NCBI RefSeq assembly: GCF_000275845.1
Contig: NW_006766884.1
Coordinates: 1,837,273 to 1,901,272 of the forward strand
Length of the DNA: 64,000 nt
Direction of reading: 5' to 3'
From: Dichomitus squalens LYAD-421 SS1
Taxonomy: Eukaryota > Basidiomycota > Agaricomycetes > Polyporales > Polyporaceae
This document shows, one piece after another, positions 11,666 to 22,371 of this stretch. The number at the start of each line of letters is the position of its first letter. Positions within the stretch are counted from its first letter, which is position 1. Made by a program: the position numbers and the translations under genes. Under the pieces are notes generated by a model. The model made no database searches and had not been told where the DNA came from. It saw only the letters and a list, made by a program, of their open reading frames with translations.

Positions 11666-14600
11666 ATGGATGCTCTCCGGGTTACCAAGGTCGACTCTCC
11701 TACTACTTCTGCAAGCTATGTGTGCTGATGTCTGTCTGATCAGGTTGAGGGGGTCTTATGTACCAAGGCCGGGAACACGTCTTCGGGTACCTTGCATCTC
11801 ACCGCGCACCATGCTATCTTCCATTTCAACGAAGAGGGAAGGGAGGAGATGTGGGTCAGTCCTCTTCTACGCTCATACAGACGTTGATTGACTGTCGTGC
11901 GTCCAACCTGGTGCTTTCCAACCGTAGATCCCATACCCTCTCATCTCGCTTGTCTCACGCATGCCCATGACGTTATATGGTCGCTGTCCCCTCACAATCC
12001 ACACCCGGACACTCGAAACGATCTTGCTGTCGTTTTTTTCGGAGAAGGACGCGATAGATGTCTTTGAGAGCGTGAAGGAGCTTACCGTTGCGAGTGAGTA
12101 CATGTCTTTTCTGTTGTACCTCACAACAATCCTTGTGCCCCCATCCTCTCCATGTCTGACGATCTCCTTGCAAAGCTTCGATCAACCAGCTCTATGCGTT
12201 CTTCTACGTCCCAAATCCACCTTTCGCCGTCTCCGACGGATGGTCATTATACTCTCCCCGCGAGGAGTTCGGCCGGATGGGAGTCGGCACGCGCTCGAAG
12301 GCATGGCGCTTCACCAACATCAACAAAGACTATTCTGTGCGTCACCACTATGGCTGACTCGCGTGCGTGTTGTGATAATTACTCTGCCGGCACAGTTCTC
12401 TCCGACGTACCCTGCTCGGTTGGTCGTTCCGACGCGCATCAGCGATACTACCCTTCAATACGCAGTTAAATTCCGGAGCAAGGGACGGCTACCGGTCCTG
12501 ACTTACCTTCATTGGGCAAATTTTGTATGTGTGCCTACATGCATCTTGCCAGCCACAAGTCTGAAACAACGCGCTTTCCTCTTTTCAGGGTTCTATCACG
12601 CGGTCCAGTCAACCCATGGTGGGCCTGACAAACAACCGCTCAATCCAGGACGAGAAGCTCATTGAAACGATCTTCCAAACGCACCACAACCCCGATTCCC
12701 GAGTGAGCGCAAGCCCCGTGTACGGCGCAACGGCGACAAACCTCATCATCGATGCGCGGCCTACGACTAACGCTATGGCAAACACGGCTAAAGGCGCAGG
12801 CACGGAGAACATGGATCATTACAAGGATGCGAAGAAGGCGTATCTCGGCATTGACCATATCCACACTATGCGCGAATCGCTCAACAAAGTCGTTGAAGCG
12901 CTTCGGGCCACGGAGCTCCAGCAGGCGGCAGGCACGACTGTTGTGGAGGGGAGTGAGGACGACCAACCCCTCGTTGTTCCCGTACTGGATCGGCAGGCAT
13001 TGCGCCGGTCGAATTGGCTGCGCCATATTACTGCGATCTTAGAAGGCACGCTGCTGATCGTCCGCAACGTCCACATTAACTCGTCGCATGTGCTTATCCA
13101 CTGCTCGGATGGATGGGACCGTACGGCGCAGCTCTCTTCACTTGCTCAGCTCTGCCTGGACCCGTTCTATCGGACGCAGAAGGGCTTCGCGATCCTTGTG
13201 GAGAAGGATTGGCTTTCGTTCGGGCACAAGTTCCTCGATCGCTGCGGCCACTTGTCCTCCGAGAAATTCTTCCTTGCGCCTGTCGAGAACGCTGGCTCGG
13301 GCGGTGGCGCGGAGGCCGCACAGGCCTTCCTCGCCTCTGTCCAGAACAGGTTCGCATCGCAGCACCACATCAAGGAGACTAGCCCCGTCTTTCACCAATT
13401 CCTGGAAAGCGTCCGCCAGGTCCAGCGTCAATTCCCTGAACGATTCGAGTTCAACGAGCGTTTCCTCCGTCAGCTCCACTATCACCTCTACTCATGTCAG
13501 TTCGGTACCTTCCTGTGCAACTCGGAGCGTGAACGTCGTGTAGGAGAAGGTGGTCAGCCACCGGTGATCAACCGGACCAGCAGCGTCTGGGACTATTTCT
13601 TCTCACCGTCGGAAATCGAGCTCAACAAGAATCCGCTCTACGATCCGAGTTTGGACGACCCTGCCAACAGAGCGCCGAAGGCCGATATGGGAGTACTCAT
13701 ACCGAATCCCAGGGATGTACGCTTCTGGCACGAACTGTACGGACGCACAGACGAGGAGATGAACGGGAGGTTTGTGGTCAAGCAGGTTGTCGAGGATCCG
13801 GAGTTTGTGGCCCCGATCGAGTCGGCCGGTGAAGATCCTGCGTTGTCACAGTCTCAGGGATCCGTCACTACATCTGCGCCTACCCCTCCCCCACAGTCCA
13901 CAAGTTCGCCGCAAATCAGCATCCCGACACCGCAATCGATAGCGCGTCTCCTCCAGAGGGGTAACTCTACATTGCCTGGAACTGATTCACCTTCCTCGTC
14001 CACGCCCCCCGGGGACTCTCCCTCGTCCTCTCAGACACAACGAATTCGGGGAGAGAGTCTACTGCCACCCTCTTCTCCAGGAGCCTCTTCGTCTTCGATC
14101 GCTCTCGGACCTCCCCGCACTCCTTCTCCCAGCTTACGCGCCGGGCGCTCTTCACCTCGCCCTGGCCTGCCTTCCACAGTAAATGGTGGCGACTTGTTCT
14201 CTTCCGGAGGTGTGCGATCGTTCTGGGGCAAGGTTTCCTCCAATGCTACTGCCGCGTTTTCCGCAGTGCAAGATGCGTACGGAGGCTTAGCCAAGGATCT
14301 GAAGGGTATTTCGTTGGCCGGTGATACAAACGACACGGCGCGCGGCGGAGAGCTGAAGTCGCGAGAGGAGATCAACGCCTGGGGCCAGGGTGGAGATGAT
14401 AGCCGTCCTTCCTCGCCACTCCGTCAGTCAGCAGCGTCTCCCCGTGCCTACACGTACTCGTCGGGAAACACAGTCAACCCGTGGACGACACCTTCGTCGC
14501 GGCCGGCTATTCCGTCTATGTACATGGACAACCCATGGGGCTCAGTGCGTGCCCCAGACCGCGAGGCACGCCCATCAGCATCTTTCGCGTCTCAGGAGAC

Positions 14601-14895
14601 ACGACAGGAGACGAGCCCGCTCCCAGTGGACCCAACGATCGACCTGCCTATCGCCTTCCCACACTCACGTAGCAATACAGTGACGCAGACGCAATCTACA
14701 CTGGACGGCGGCCGGGCGGCACTATTTCACGCAACTATAGATAACCCGCCAGCAGAGACAGGCTCAGGTGCGAACGCGGATGCGGAGAGGCGAAGTGACC
14801 CATCAGCACATGCCCCCTCCTCTTCCTTGCCGGCACAACCAGCAGATGCTTCAACAGCTTCGTCGGATCCCTTGGGGGTTGCGGTGTGGTCATAG
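11666..14895 (+). CDS. YMR1: Myotubularin-family phosphoinositide 3-phosphatase
   Basis: Removes the 3-phosphate from PI3P and PI(3,5)P2 on endosomal and vacuolar membranes. Five or so exons encode an N-terminal PH-GRAM domain: MDALRVTK joined to VEGVLCTKAG, HHAIFHFNEEGREEMW, and IHTRTLETILLSFFSEKDAI. Then come YAFFYVPNPPF, SKAWRFTNINKDYS, and the large last exon from 12600 with LPVLTYLHWAN before it. The catalytic Cx5R loop is intact as HCSDGWDRTAQL, and FHQFLESVRQVQRQFPERFE follows as in the family. After FWHELYGRTDEEM comes a Ser/Pro/Thr-rich tail of about 300 residues, probably disordered. The first intron is best read as the 54 nt after AAG in the eighth codon. Total is near 980 residues, longer than yeast Ymr1 because of the tail. 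Confidence 0.92.
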
Positions 14896-15255
14896 TCTGG
14901 GCGCGCGGGAATAAGGGTGTGAGATTCGGTAGATAGCATGGGGGTATCATGATAGTATTCTAGAGTGCGACGTGCAACGCAATGGTTATAGGATGTTCGC
15001 CTCAGTCGTACGATAGAAGGCACGCTAAGGCAGCCGGTGTATGTAAAAATCCATGTGCGGGCTTGGTGCGTGCTTGCGTGTAGAAACGTGAATGGGCGGG
15101 CGCGAAAAGGCACGATAGATGGCGTGCTATGCGGTGGCCGGGGTCCTTAAGGGTTCAAATTTATAGCAATCGTACTATGAGCCGGCTGGCCTTGAACGCA
15201 CGTCTCTTTCCTCCTTCCTGCTCCCCCATCCCGCTCTTCGTCGCTGTCTCCAGTC
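14896..15255. other. Intergenic, promoter of the S-adenosylmethionine synthetase gene
   Basis: Head-to-tail spacer of 360 bases. The last 80 bases before the synthetase start are C/T-rich on the coding strand (CTCTTTCCTCCTTCCTGCTCC at about 15204), typical of a strongly expressed fungal gene. No gene seen. Confidence 0.45.
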
Positions 15256-16493
15256 ATGCCTGCCAACGGTTCTGTCCACACCGCCCTCACGCCCGGCCAC
15301 TTCCTCTTCACCTCCGAGTCCGTTGGTGAAGGGCACCCTGGTGAGTTCAAACGCTTTGGCCCGGCGTTCTCGTACCGACGCTCGCAATCCTTATCACAGA
15401 CAAGATTTGCGACCAGGTCTCCGATGCTATCCTTGACGCCTGCCTTGCCGTGGACCCCTTCTCCAAGGTCGCCTGTGAGACCGCGTCGAAGACGGGTATG
15501 ATCATGGTCTTCGGTGAGATCACCACCAAGGCTGTGATCGACTACCAAAAGGTCATCCGTGACACGATTAAGAAAATCGGCTACGACGACTCGTCCAAGG
15601 GTTTCGATTACAAGACCTGCAACATCCTGGTTGCCATTGAGCAGCAGTCGCCCGATATTGCCCAGGGCCTTGACCACGGCTCGCTCGAGAATATCGGTGC
15701 CGGTGACCAGGGTATCATGTTCGGCTACGCGACGGACGAGACCCCCGAGTACATGCCCCTCACCATCGTCCTCGCGCACAAACTTAACGCCGCGTTGGCT
15801 GCTGCCCGCCGCTCCGGCGAGCTCGGCTGGCTCCGCCCTGACTCAAAGACGCAGGTGACGGTCGAGTACAAGAAGGATGGCGGGGCCACGATCCCCCTCC
15901 GTGTTGACACAGTTGTTGTCTCCACCCAGCACGCGGAGGAGATCAGCACCGAGGAGCTTCGCAAGGAGATCCTCGAGAAGATCATCAAGAAGACCATCCC
16001 CGCGTCCCTCCTTGATGATCGCACCATCTACCACATCCAACCTTCGGGCCGCTTCGTCATCGGTGGTCCCCAGGGCGATGCTGGTCTTACTGGCCGCAAG
16101 ATCATTGTCGACACTTACGGTGGTTGGGGAGCACACGGTGGAGGTGCGTTCTCCGGCAAGGACTGGTCCAAGGTCGACCGTTCTGCTGCCTACACCGCCC
16201 GCTGGATCGCCAAGTCGCTCGTTGCAGCTGGCCTTGCGCGCCGTGCCCTTGTCCAGCTCTCGTACGCCATCGGCGTCGCCGAGCCCCTCTCGGTCTACGT
16301 CGACACCTACGGCACAGGCAAGAAGTCGGACGAGGAGCTCGTCGAGGTCATCCGCAGGAACTTCGACCTCCGCCCTGGTCTCATCGTCCAGACCCTTGGT
16401 CTCCAGAAGCCCCAGTACCTCAAGACTGCGTCGTACGGCCATTTCGGCAACCCCGAGTACTCCTGGGAGCAGCCCAAGAAGCTCGAGCTCTGA
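15256..16493 (+). CDS. SAM2: S-adenosylmethionine synthetase (methionine adenosyltransferase)
   Basis: Cytosolic enzyme making S-adenosylmethionine from methionine and ATP. Two exons with one 59-nt intron (15341-15399) give 392 residues, the normal length. Exon 1 ends in [11 protein letters not shown] and joins [16 protein letters not shown], restoring the conserved N-terminal block. The family signatures [15 protein letters not shown] and [19 protein letters not shown] are both present and intact, as is the C-terminus with [12 protein letters not shown]. Codon usage is strongly biased to C-ending codons, as expected for high expression. No second copy is seen in the window. Confidence 0.97.
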
Positions 16494-17361
16494 GCTCTAA
16501 GCTCTGAGCTGTTGTCCGCATCTCCTTGTGCCATCGCGTCGGCGTCGATCCTTGGGTTTCTTGTCGTCACTGTCGTCGTTGCTGTATTGATAGACCATCG
16601 CCACACATCGCATCGGAAGTTCATCCTTCCGCTATTTATCCCCGCACTACGCTGTTTACAACTATACCACACATGGACCTGCGCACGCCCTCTTCACTCC
16701 GTCCCGAAACTCCCTCACCGGCTGCCCCACCGGTCACACGCATCCAACTGCTTCGTCGCATACTCACCGTCCAACCGTCCGCGACCACTTACGATCATAC
16801 GATCTCATGACCCCTGCTATCTACGCACACATACCTCGCTATCCCGCACTAGTCACGTTCGGCCCTGCGCAGGCCTGCCACACGCATACATCGTTGCCGT
16901 ACATTAGTATTGAGTTACCACTTGTAGTACTGGATAGAAAACAAAATACGACCCGCGTTCAACCGCGGGCAATCCCCTGCGTGCATTTGCACTGCGGAGG
17001 GTACCAAACGTGCTTGGGTGTGTCTTGTGCAGCGCGAAAAGATAAATACGTGTAGTAGCCCTGTGACTACGCGTCACACATCACACAGTGATGTCACTCC
17101 TTCAGCCGGACTTTGTGGCGGTAAGCAATTCAACTTGTAGCTTGACTATTCCACCCACCCGCGCCGGCTGTAGGAACGCTGTCTGAGGCGTTGAGACAAC
17201 ATCAGTGTTGCTAAGAATCTATCTTTTGATCACCACAGGTCTGAGATAACTCGTGAGGCCAGAAGTCCCGGAGACTGTCTCGGTTCAGTTCTCCAACAAA
17301 TTTGTGTTGCCTGGAACAGTTGTAGCGGCTTGCTGCAGCCTGACGAGGGCATAGAGGACGT
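16494..17361. other. Intergenic between SAM synthetase and CLP1
   Basis: C/T-rich 3' flank of the synthetase, then CLP1 upstream sequence. Contains a perfect small hairpin at 16952-16969 and a TGATGTCAC word near 17089. No coding frame is convincing. Confidence 0.45.
16952..16969. other. Perfect 6-bp stem, 6-nt loop hairpin
   Basis: CCCGCG, loop TTCAAC, then CGCGGG. It looks like a tRNA T-arm, but the loop is the wrong size and no tRNA body surrounds it. It may be a 3' RNA structure of the synthetase transcript or chance. Confidence 0.4.
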
Positions 17362-19384
17362 ATGATGACGATGGACACTAGTGAGAACGTTAGCGTTCAC
17401 ACTCGTCAGTGGACTCTTCAGCCCGAGTCTGAGTACAGGTTTGAGCTTGATCCCAATACCACGCTTGCAATCAAGGTATGTCCCTCACGGTGGGCCTATC
17501 TCACAGTGGTCGCAGTATATTGCACATATCCAAGCCTGAACATTTGCTCTATAGCTCGTCAGCGGCCATGCGGAGATATTTGGCGCAGAACTCGCAGAGG
17601 GCAAGGCATATATATTCGGCCAGGAATGCAAGGCGGCCGTGTTCACCTGGCAAGGATGCACCATAGAGATGAGTACCCGTACCGTCATGTCCTGTTTGCA
17701 CCCGCGCCTCTCTATATATGCGCGTGTCCTTACCTGCTCTTTGCGACTTAGCACGTCACAGGCCATCCTTCAGTCGAATACCTCTCTGATGAGACGCCCA
17801 TGTCCATTTACGCCAACGTCCACCTCGCGCTCGAGCAGATGCGCGTGCGCGCGCTAGCCGCCGTGGATGGGTCGCCTATTCCTGAGGACGAAGGTGACGA
17901 CGCGATTGGTATAGATCCGCCGCGCGTGCTGGTCCTCGGCCCAGAGAACTCGGGGAAGACGAGTGTATGCAAGATCCTCACCAACTATGCCGTGCGCGCA
18001 GGACAAGACTGGGTGCCCATCTATGTCAATGTCGACCCCAGTGAGGCACGTGTCATCCTCCGCAATAGTGTCCAAGTGAAACTGACATTTTCGTTTCCCG
18101 TATCCTCATGTAGGGTGGCTGGGCTGTTCCTGGAGCAGTCTCTGCGGCACCCATCACCGCCCCCATACAGACTTCGACACCTGCTGCCACCCTTGGCTCT
18201 GCGGCGACCTCCGCTCCGAATCATGTGTCGTCGAATGCTCTTCTCCCTCTCTCGTACTGGTATGGACATGCAGAAATGCGGCGAAATCCACTCCTCATGG
18301 ACCGGCTCATCCGGAACCTTGGAGAGAACATCCGAGACAGGTACGAGAACGACGCAGAAGGTCAGTAGCCTGATCTTTGGGGTTGGAAGCAGGGGTGGTT
18401 GACCGTTGTACGTCGCTAGGTCGATGTGCAGGCTTGATTGTGGACACGCCGTCATCTTTCGCTGCAAGCTCTAGCTCTAGCAACGACCACCGACTGACTA
18501 TGATCAAGGCATGCGTGGATGCATTCCAGAGTGAGTGGCCTGATGACCTTGAAGGTTCCATGTGCTGATGCGCTCGTTTCAGTCAATGTGATCCTCGTCG
18601 TGGGACATGAAAAGCTGAACGTAGAGATGCAAAGGACATATGGTAACCGTATGGTCGTCCTCAAGATTGCGAAGTCGGGTGGGGTACGTCCCTCGTCCCC
18701 TGTTTATGCCGACCAGCTATACTGACGGATCCTATTTTCAACAGGTTGTGGAATTGGACGCCGCATACAGGGAACGCGTCCATAAGTATCAGCTCCACAC
18801 CTACTTTTACGGGCATGTCATGCAACCGCCTCCAGGGCTGCCATCAAAGGCCTACGTGCAAGGGGGCGAACAGACACCAGACCAAACGATGCACCTCTCT
18901 CCGTTGTCGGCATCTGTCAATTTCGGTGACATCGTTATCTATCGGATTGGTGAAGGTGAGCGTCTTGGATCATGGCCATGAGTCAACTGACCGACACTGA
19001 ATATGCACACTCGCAGAAACGATGGCCCCATCATCTGCCCTCCCGATTGGGGCTGCTCGTGTCGTCTCGGAGATGCAACCGCTCGTGGTGGAGCCCGCGA
19101 TCGGTGGGTCTGGTCTCTATAACGCCATTCTAGCCATACTGGCTCCGCCAAATCCGGACGAGTCCGAACGGTACGACGAGGAAATTCTCGACTTGCCCGC
19201 GGTTGGCTTCGTCGCTATGTACGTTTTCCTGCCTGCTCCAAGTGTGTTGAGGGGCCCTAACGACACACTGTTATGCAGAACCGCCTTGGACATTCCTAAT
19301 AGGCGCATGACGGTCCTGTCGCCTAGTCCTGGCTCTTTGATCGGGAGGACGGCGATAGTGGGTTCATTCGAGTGGCAAGAGTAA
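17362..19384 (+). CDS. CLP1: CLP1, mRNA cleavage and polyadenylation factor subunit
   Basis: Nuclear CF IA subunit that bridges cleavage and polyadenylation factors; related to polynucleotide kinases. Nine exons. The N-terminal domain reads [34 protein letters not shown] and [18 protein letters not shown]. The P-loop domain has [20 protein letters not shown], then [20 protein letters not shown]. Later come [23 protein letters not shown], and a C-terminal domain ending [14 protein letters not shown]. The third intron (18046-18113) begins GC rather than GT; only this junction restores the conserved DPSEGG. Introns 1 and 2 fall after AIK and after TIEM. A second Met three codons in could be the true start. 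Confidence 0.93.
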
Positions 19385-20124
19385 GCTGTGAAGTATACGA
19401 TTATGGTATATATACACTTTCTATGAGAACTCGGACATGAAAGAAACCTGCTGTGCATGTCGTGAGTAAGCCTCTGACCTCCCCACTTTCTACCAAGCAA
19501 CAAGTCAAGTTTCTTCTTCGCGAACAAGTGATGTATATGACGAGGAAAAGCAGGCAAAGGCGGCACAGTCTTCCGCGGTGTAAACGATGCTCATTATACC
19601 GCAAGAGCCAACGTGCGGCGGCGGCCAGAGTAGTCTTGTGAGGGTTGATCAGGCACATGCAGTAAACAGGGACTCAAGCATCATTTGTTCTTCGCATCAG
19701 CAATCGATGAACACAGCTCTCGTTGACGAACCGGCTCGTTTTGTGAGGATGGTGACGTACATGACCTGGAAACACAACACAGCCACAACGTTTACCCTCT
19801 AGGTGGATGTCTCGCTCTGTGCCGTCTCGCCACCGAAAAGTTTGTTTTCCGAGCACCCCCTCGCCGGTCTTCGAGCGTATCGGATCCCCATGAAAGACGA
19901 TCTCTGATGTTGTGTGCTCGGTGAGCCATCGTCCCGTAGGTTCTTCGACTACCTGTGCTGCGGCGCCGTCTTGGTCGGTCTCCAAGCGTTAGCTTCCTTG
20001 CCTTCCCACGAGCCCGAGAGGGATTTTGACTCATCGGTGCAATATAACACCAAGCGGTGCGTTCCAGCATGCCCCTGTCATTGTCGAACTCCAGCTTTAC
20101 CAATTACGCTTGCGGCAGAACACC
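19385..20124. other. Intergenic between CLP1 and an F-box gene
   Basis: Holds the CLP1 3' end and F-box gene promoter. A minus-strand frame at 19674-19985 (103 codons) was considered and not accepted. No repeat or RNA gene seen. Confidence 0.4.
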
Positions 20125-21716
20125 ATGCCATGCAATCTGACATTGCTCGGGTTGAATGTCGATGTCTTGGCCATCATCATATCCTATCTACCGCCCCGCG
20201 ACGCTGTAGCGCTCTCTTGCACATGCAAAGCGGCACACGCAATCTCCATCGATCCCGCACTCCATACCGTTATCCTCGACCATACGACGGAACAAATACA
20301 GAAATTCCGTGACCATCTCCTCGCAGTCGAGTCTCGTCCACACGTGCTGAAGTCCTTGACTTTAACAAAAGCCGTAACATGGGAGATCGACCCGCACGCG
20401 AGCGGACCTGCTGGCGCACTTGCCGATATTGTCGAGCAGGCCAAGGATTTGCAGTTTTTCAGCTGTGGGAACATGGACGACATGATTGTTGCGTCGAACA
20501 TGCGTTTGGTCAGCGCGCTGACATCTCGCACAAGCATGAGAGCTCTTCAGCTGCAGTACGGCGGGCAACACACGGTGAAGATCATTACGGAGGTCGAGTC
20601 TCCGTACGTCCGGGAGTTGATTGTGGATCTCACCTTCGTTTCCAAGATGCCTTGGAACAATCTCTTCGCTCCCCTCACTCGATACCAACATCTCACAACG
20701 CTTTCCATTTCCAAGCTCACGAACCGCCTCCTCTTCCCTTTCCCTGTCGCGCAGAGCCCTCAATTTGCTGCAGGTCCAATTTTACCGTCACTCGCTACAA
20801 ATATTCAGCACTTGACCCCAGAGACAACGCCGATCATACCTTCCGTGCGCACGCTATCGTTTTTCTCCACGTTTATTCCCATGGCACTCGCCGCGACGAT
20901 GTTCCCAAACGTGGAGAACCTCACGTTCCGCACCGATCGCCTCTTCCGCTCGTTCTACATCGCAGAACAAGCTGTTCGGCAGGAGTTCCCGTCATTATCT
21001 GCCTGCTGGCACCACACGCTCGCCGAGGCGCACATCGATGTCGCCGACTGCAGAATCTGGCCTCTCACCTGCCGCGTGCGGTGGCTCGATTTCAACTTCC
21101 TCCCGGGAGGATGGGCCGAAGAAGCGTTGGACGCGGTCACCCGGACGAAGCCGCACGTTATCTCCGTCGCGTACCGAACAGACCCCGACAACACCTTCTG
21201 GCTGCGCCTGCCCATGATCGCGAGCGAGCTGCGCTTCATGGACACCCGGATACTCGAGCTATCCGGCCATCGTAGAGTAAGTGCACAACTACGTCCTTCT
21301 CCGCATCTCGAGGCTCATGGATGCTGTCTCCACAGAGATACGTCCTTATGCACCTGTCCCGCTTTCCTGCCTTAGCTGCTATCTTCCTCTGCGTGCGGGC
21401 CCACTACCAAGCGGAAGACTACGACGCCGAGGTGGAGATCATAGCCAGGGAGCTCGCCGAACGCAACCGCAAGCTGCAATACATCGGCATCTCGTTCACG
21501 GACGGCCGCTTCATGCGATACGACGACCCCGTCTGGAACGAGGAGCGCCTTGGGTCACGCTGGTGGAAGGTCCACAGGGACGAAGGGCATTATCTCGGTG
21601 AGGGAACGAGTGTCAAGGTTATACCCACTGAGGTTGGACTGAAGATCAGGGAATACATGTACGAGGCGGACTACGACTCGCCGGTTTGGGAGGAGCGCCT
21701 TTCCACGTTTGTTTGA
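20125..21716 (+). CDS. F-box protein, basidiomycete LRR-like type
   Basis: Probable substrate adaptor of an SCF ubiquitin ligase. The F-box is at residues 6-45, with VLAIIISYLPPRDAVALSCT and CKAAHAI. The remainder has irregular leucine-rich spacing, as in basidiomycete F-box proteins whose targets are unknown. Two exons joined across a 59-nt intron (21277-21335) give about 510 residues. The junction HRR to RYVLMHLSRFP keeps frame. The frame is open further upstream, to a Met at 20026, but the chosen Met sits directly before the F-box. Other unrelated F-box-type genes lie at 41138, 52757 and 56864. Confidence 0.82.
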
Positions 21717-22371
21717 ACGCGCACGCTTGCACGCTGTTGTATGCTTTGTGAACCGCTGTCCTGTAGCATTGATGTAACCCGTTAGAAATCTCACATGTAC
21801 ACCTGACCAACTCGCACTTCAAACGCCACGTCCTCTCATCGTATCCGACATGGTCATACAGTGAACATGGGTAATGTATTGCTGGGGTTGGCTAAGATAC
21901 AATGATGATCGATGGGTTTAATTGAGCTTAATTGCAGTTGGTAGACGTAGACGAGTTCGAGGAAGAATGAGGCACGAACAAGACGTGGCGGAGAGATGAA
22001 AGCGAAACCACAAAGTGATAATGCTATACAAAAATGAGAACTTGGCCACAGCTGGCGACACCCAACAAAACTCCGTTACAAAGCGACAGCGGCAACATTG
22101 ACAACCCCTCGCCCGCCCGCTCGACATCAGTATTGACACCGATCAGAAGCATGACAAGCACAAGTGGTAAACGAGCAGGGCGGGCGTCGAAATAAGGCAT
22201 AGTGGAGAGTCATATCATAGTCCCAGTGCGTGCAATAGGTGCGGGGCCGGCGAATGCATGATAGTAGTTGGGATGTGAGTACGATACTTAATGCTTGAGC
22301 TTGATCTGTAACCAACAGCGATGAATGACGATAGGCGGGCTTGCCAAGCTTTTGTGTGGCGTGCGTAGGGG
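21717..22371. other. Convergent 3' flanks of the F-box gene and the kinase gene
   Basis: Shared 3' region of two converging genes. No gene, repeat or RNA gene seen. Confidence 0.45.

Noticed and set aside
19674..19985. 103-codon minus-strand frame between CLP1 and the F-box gene
   Set aside because: No recognisable domain, no supporting splice signals, and it fills the only room for the flanking promoter and 3' end.
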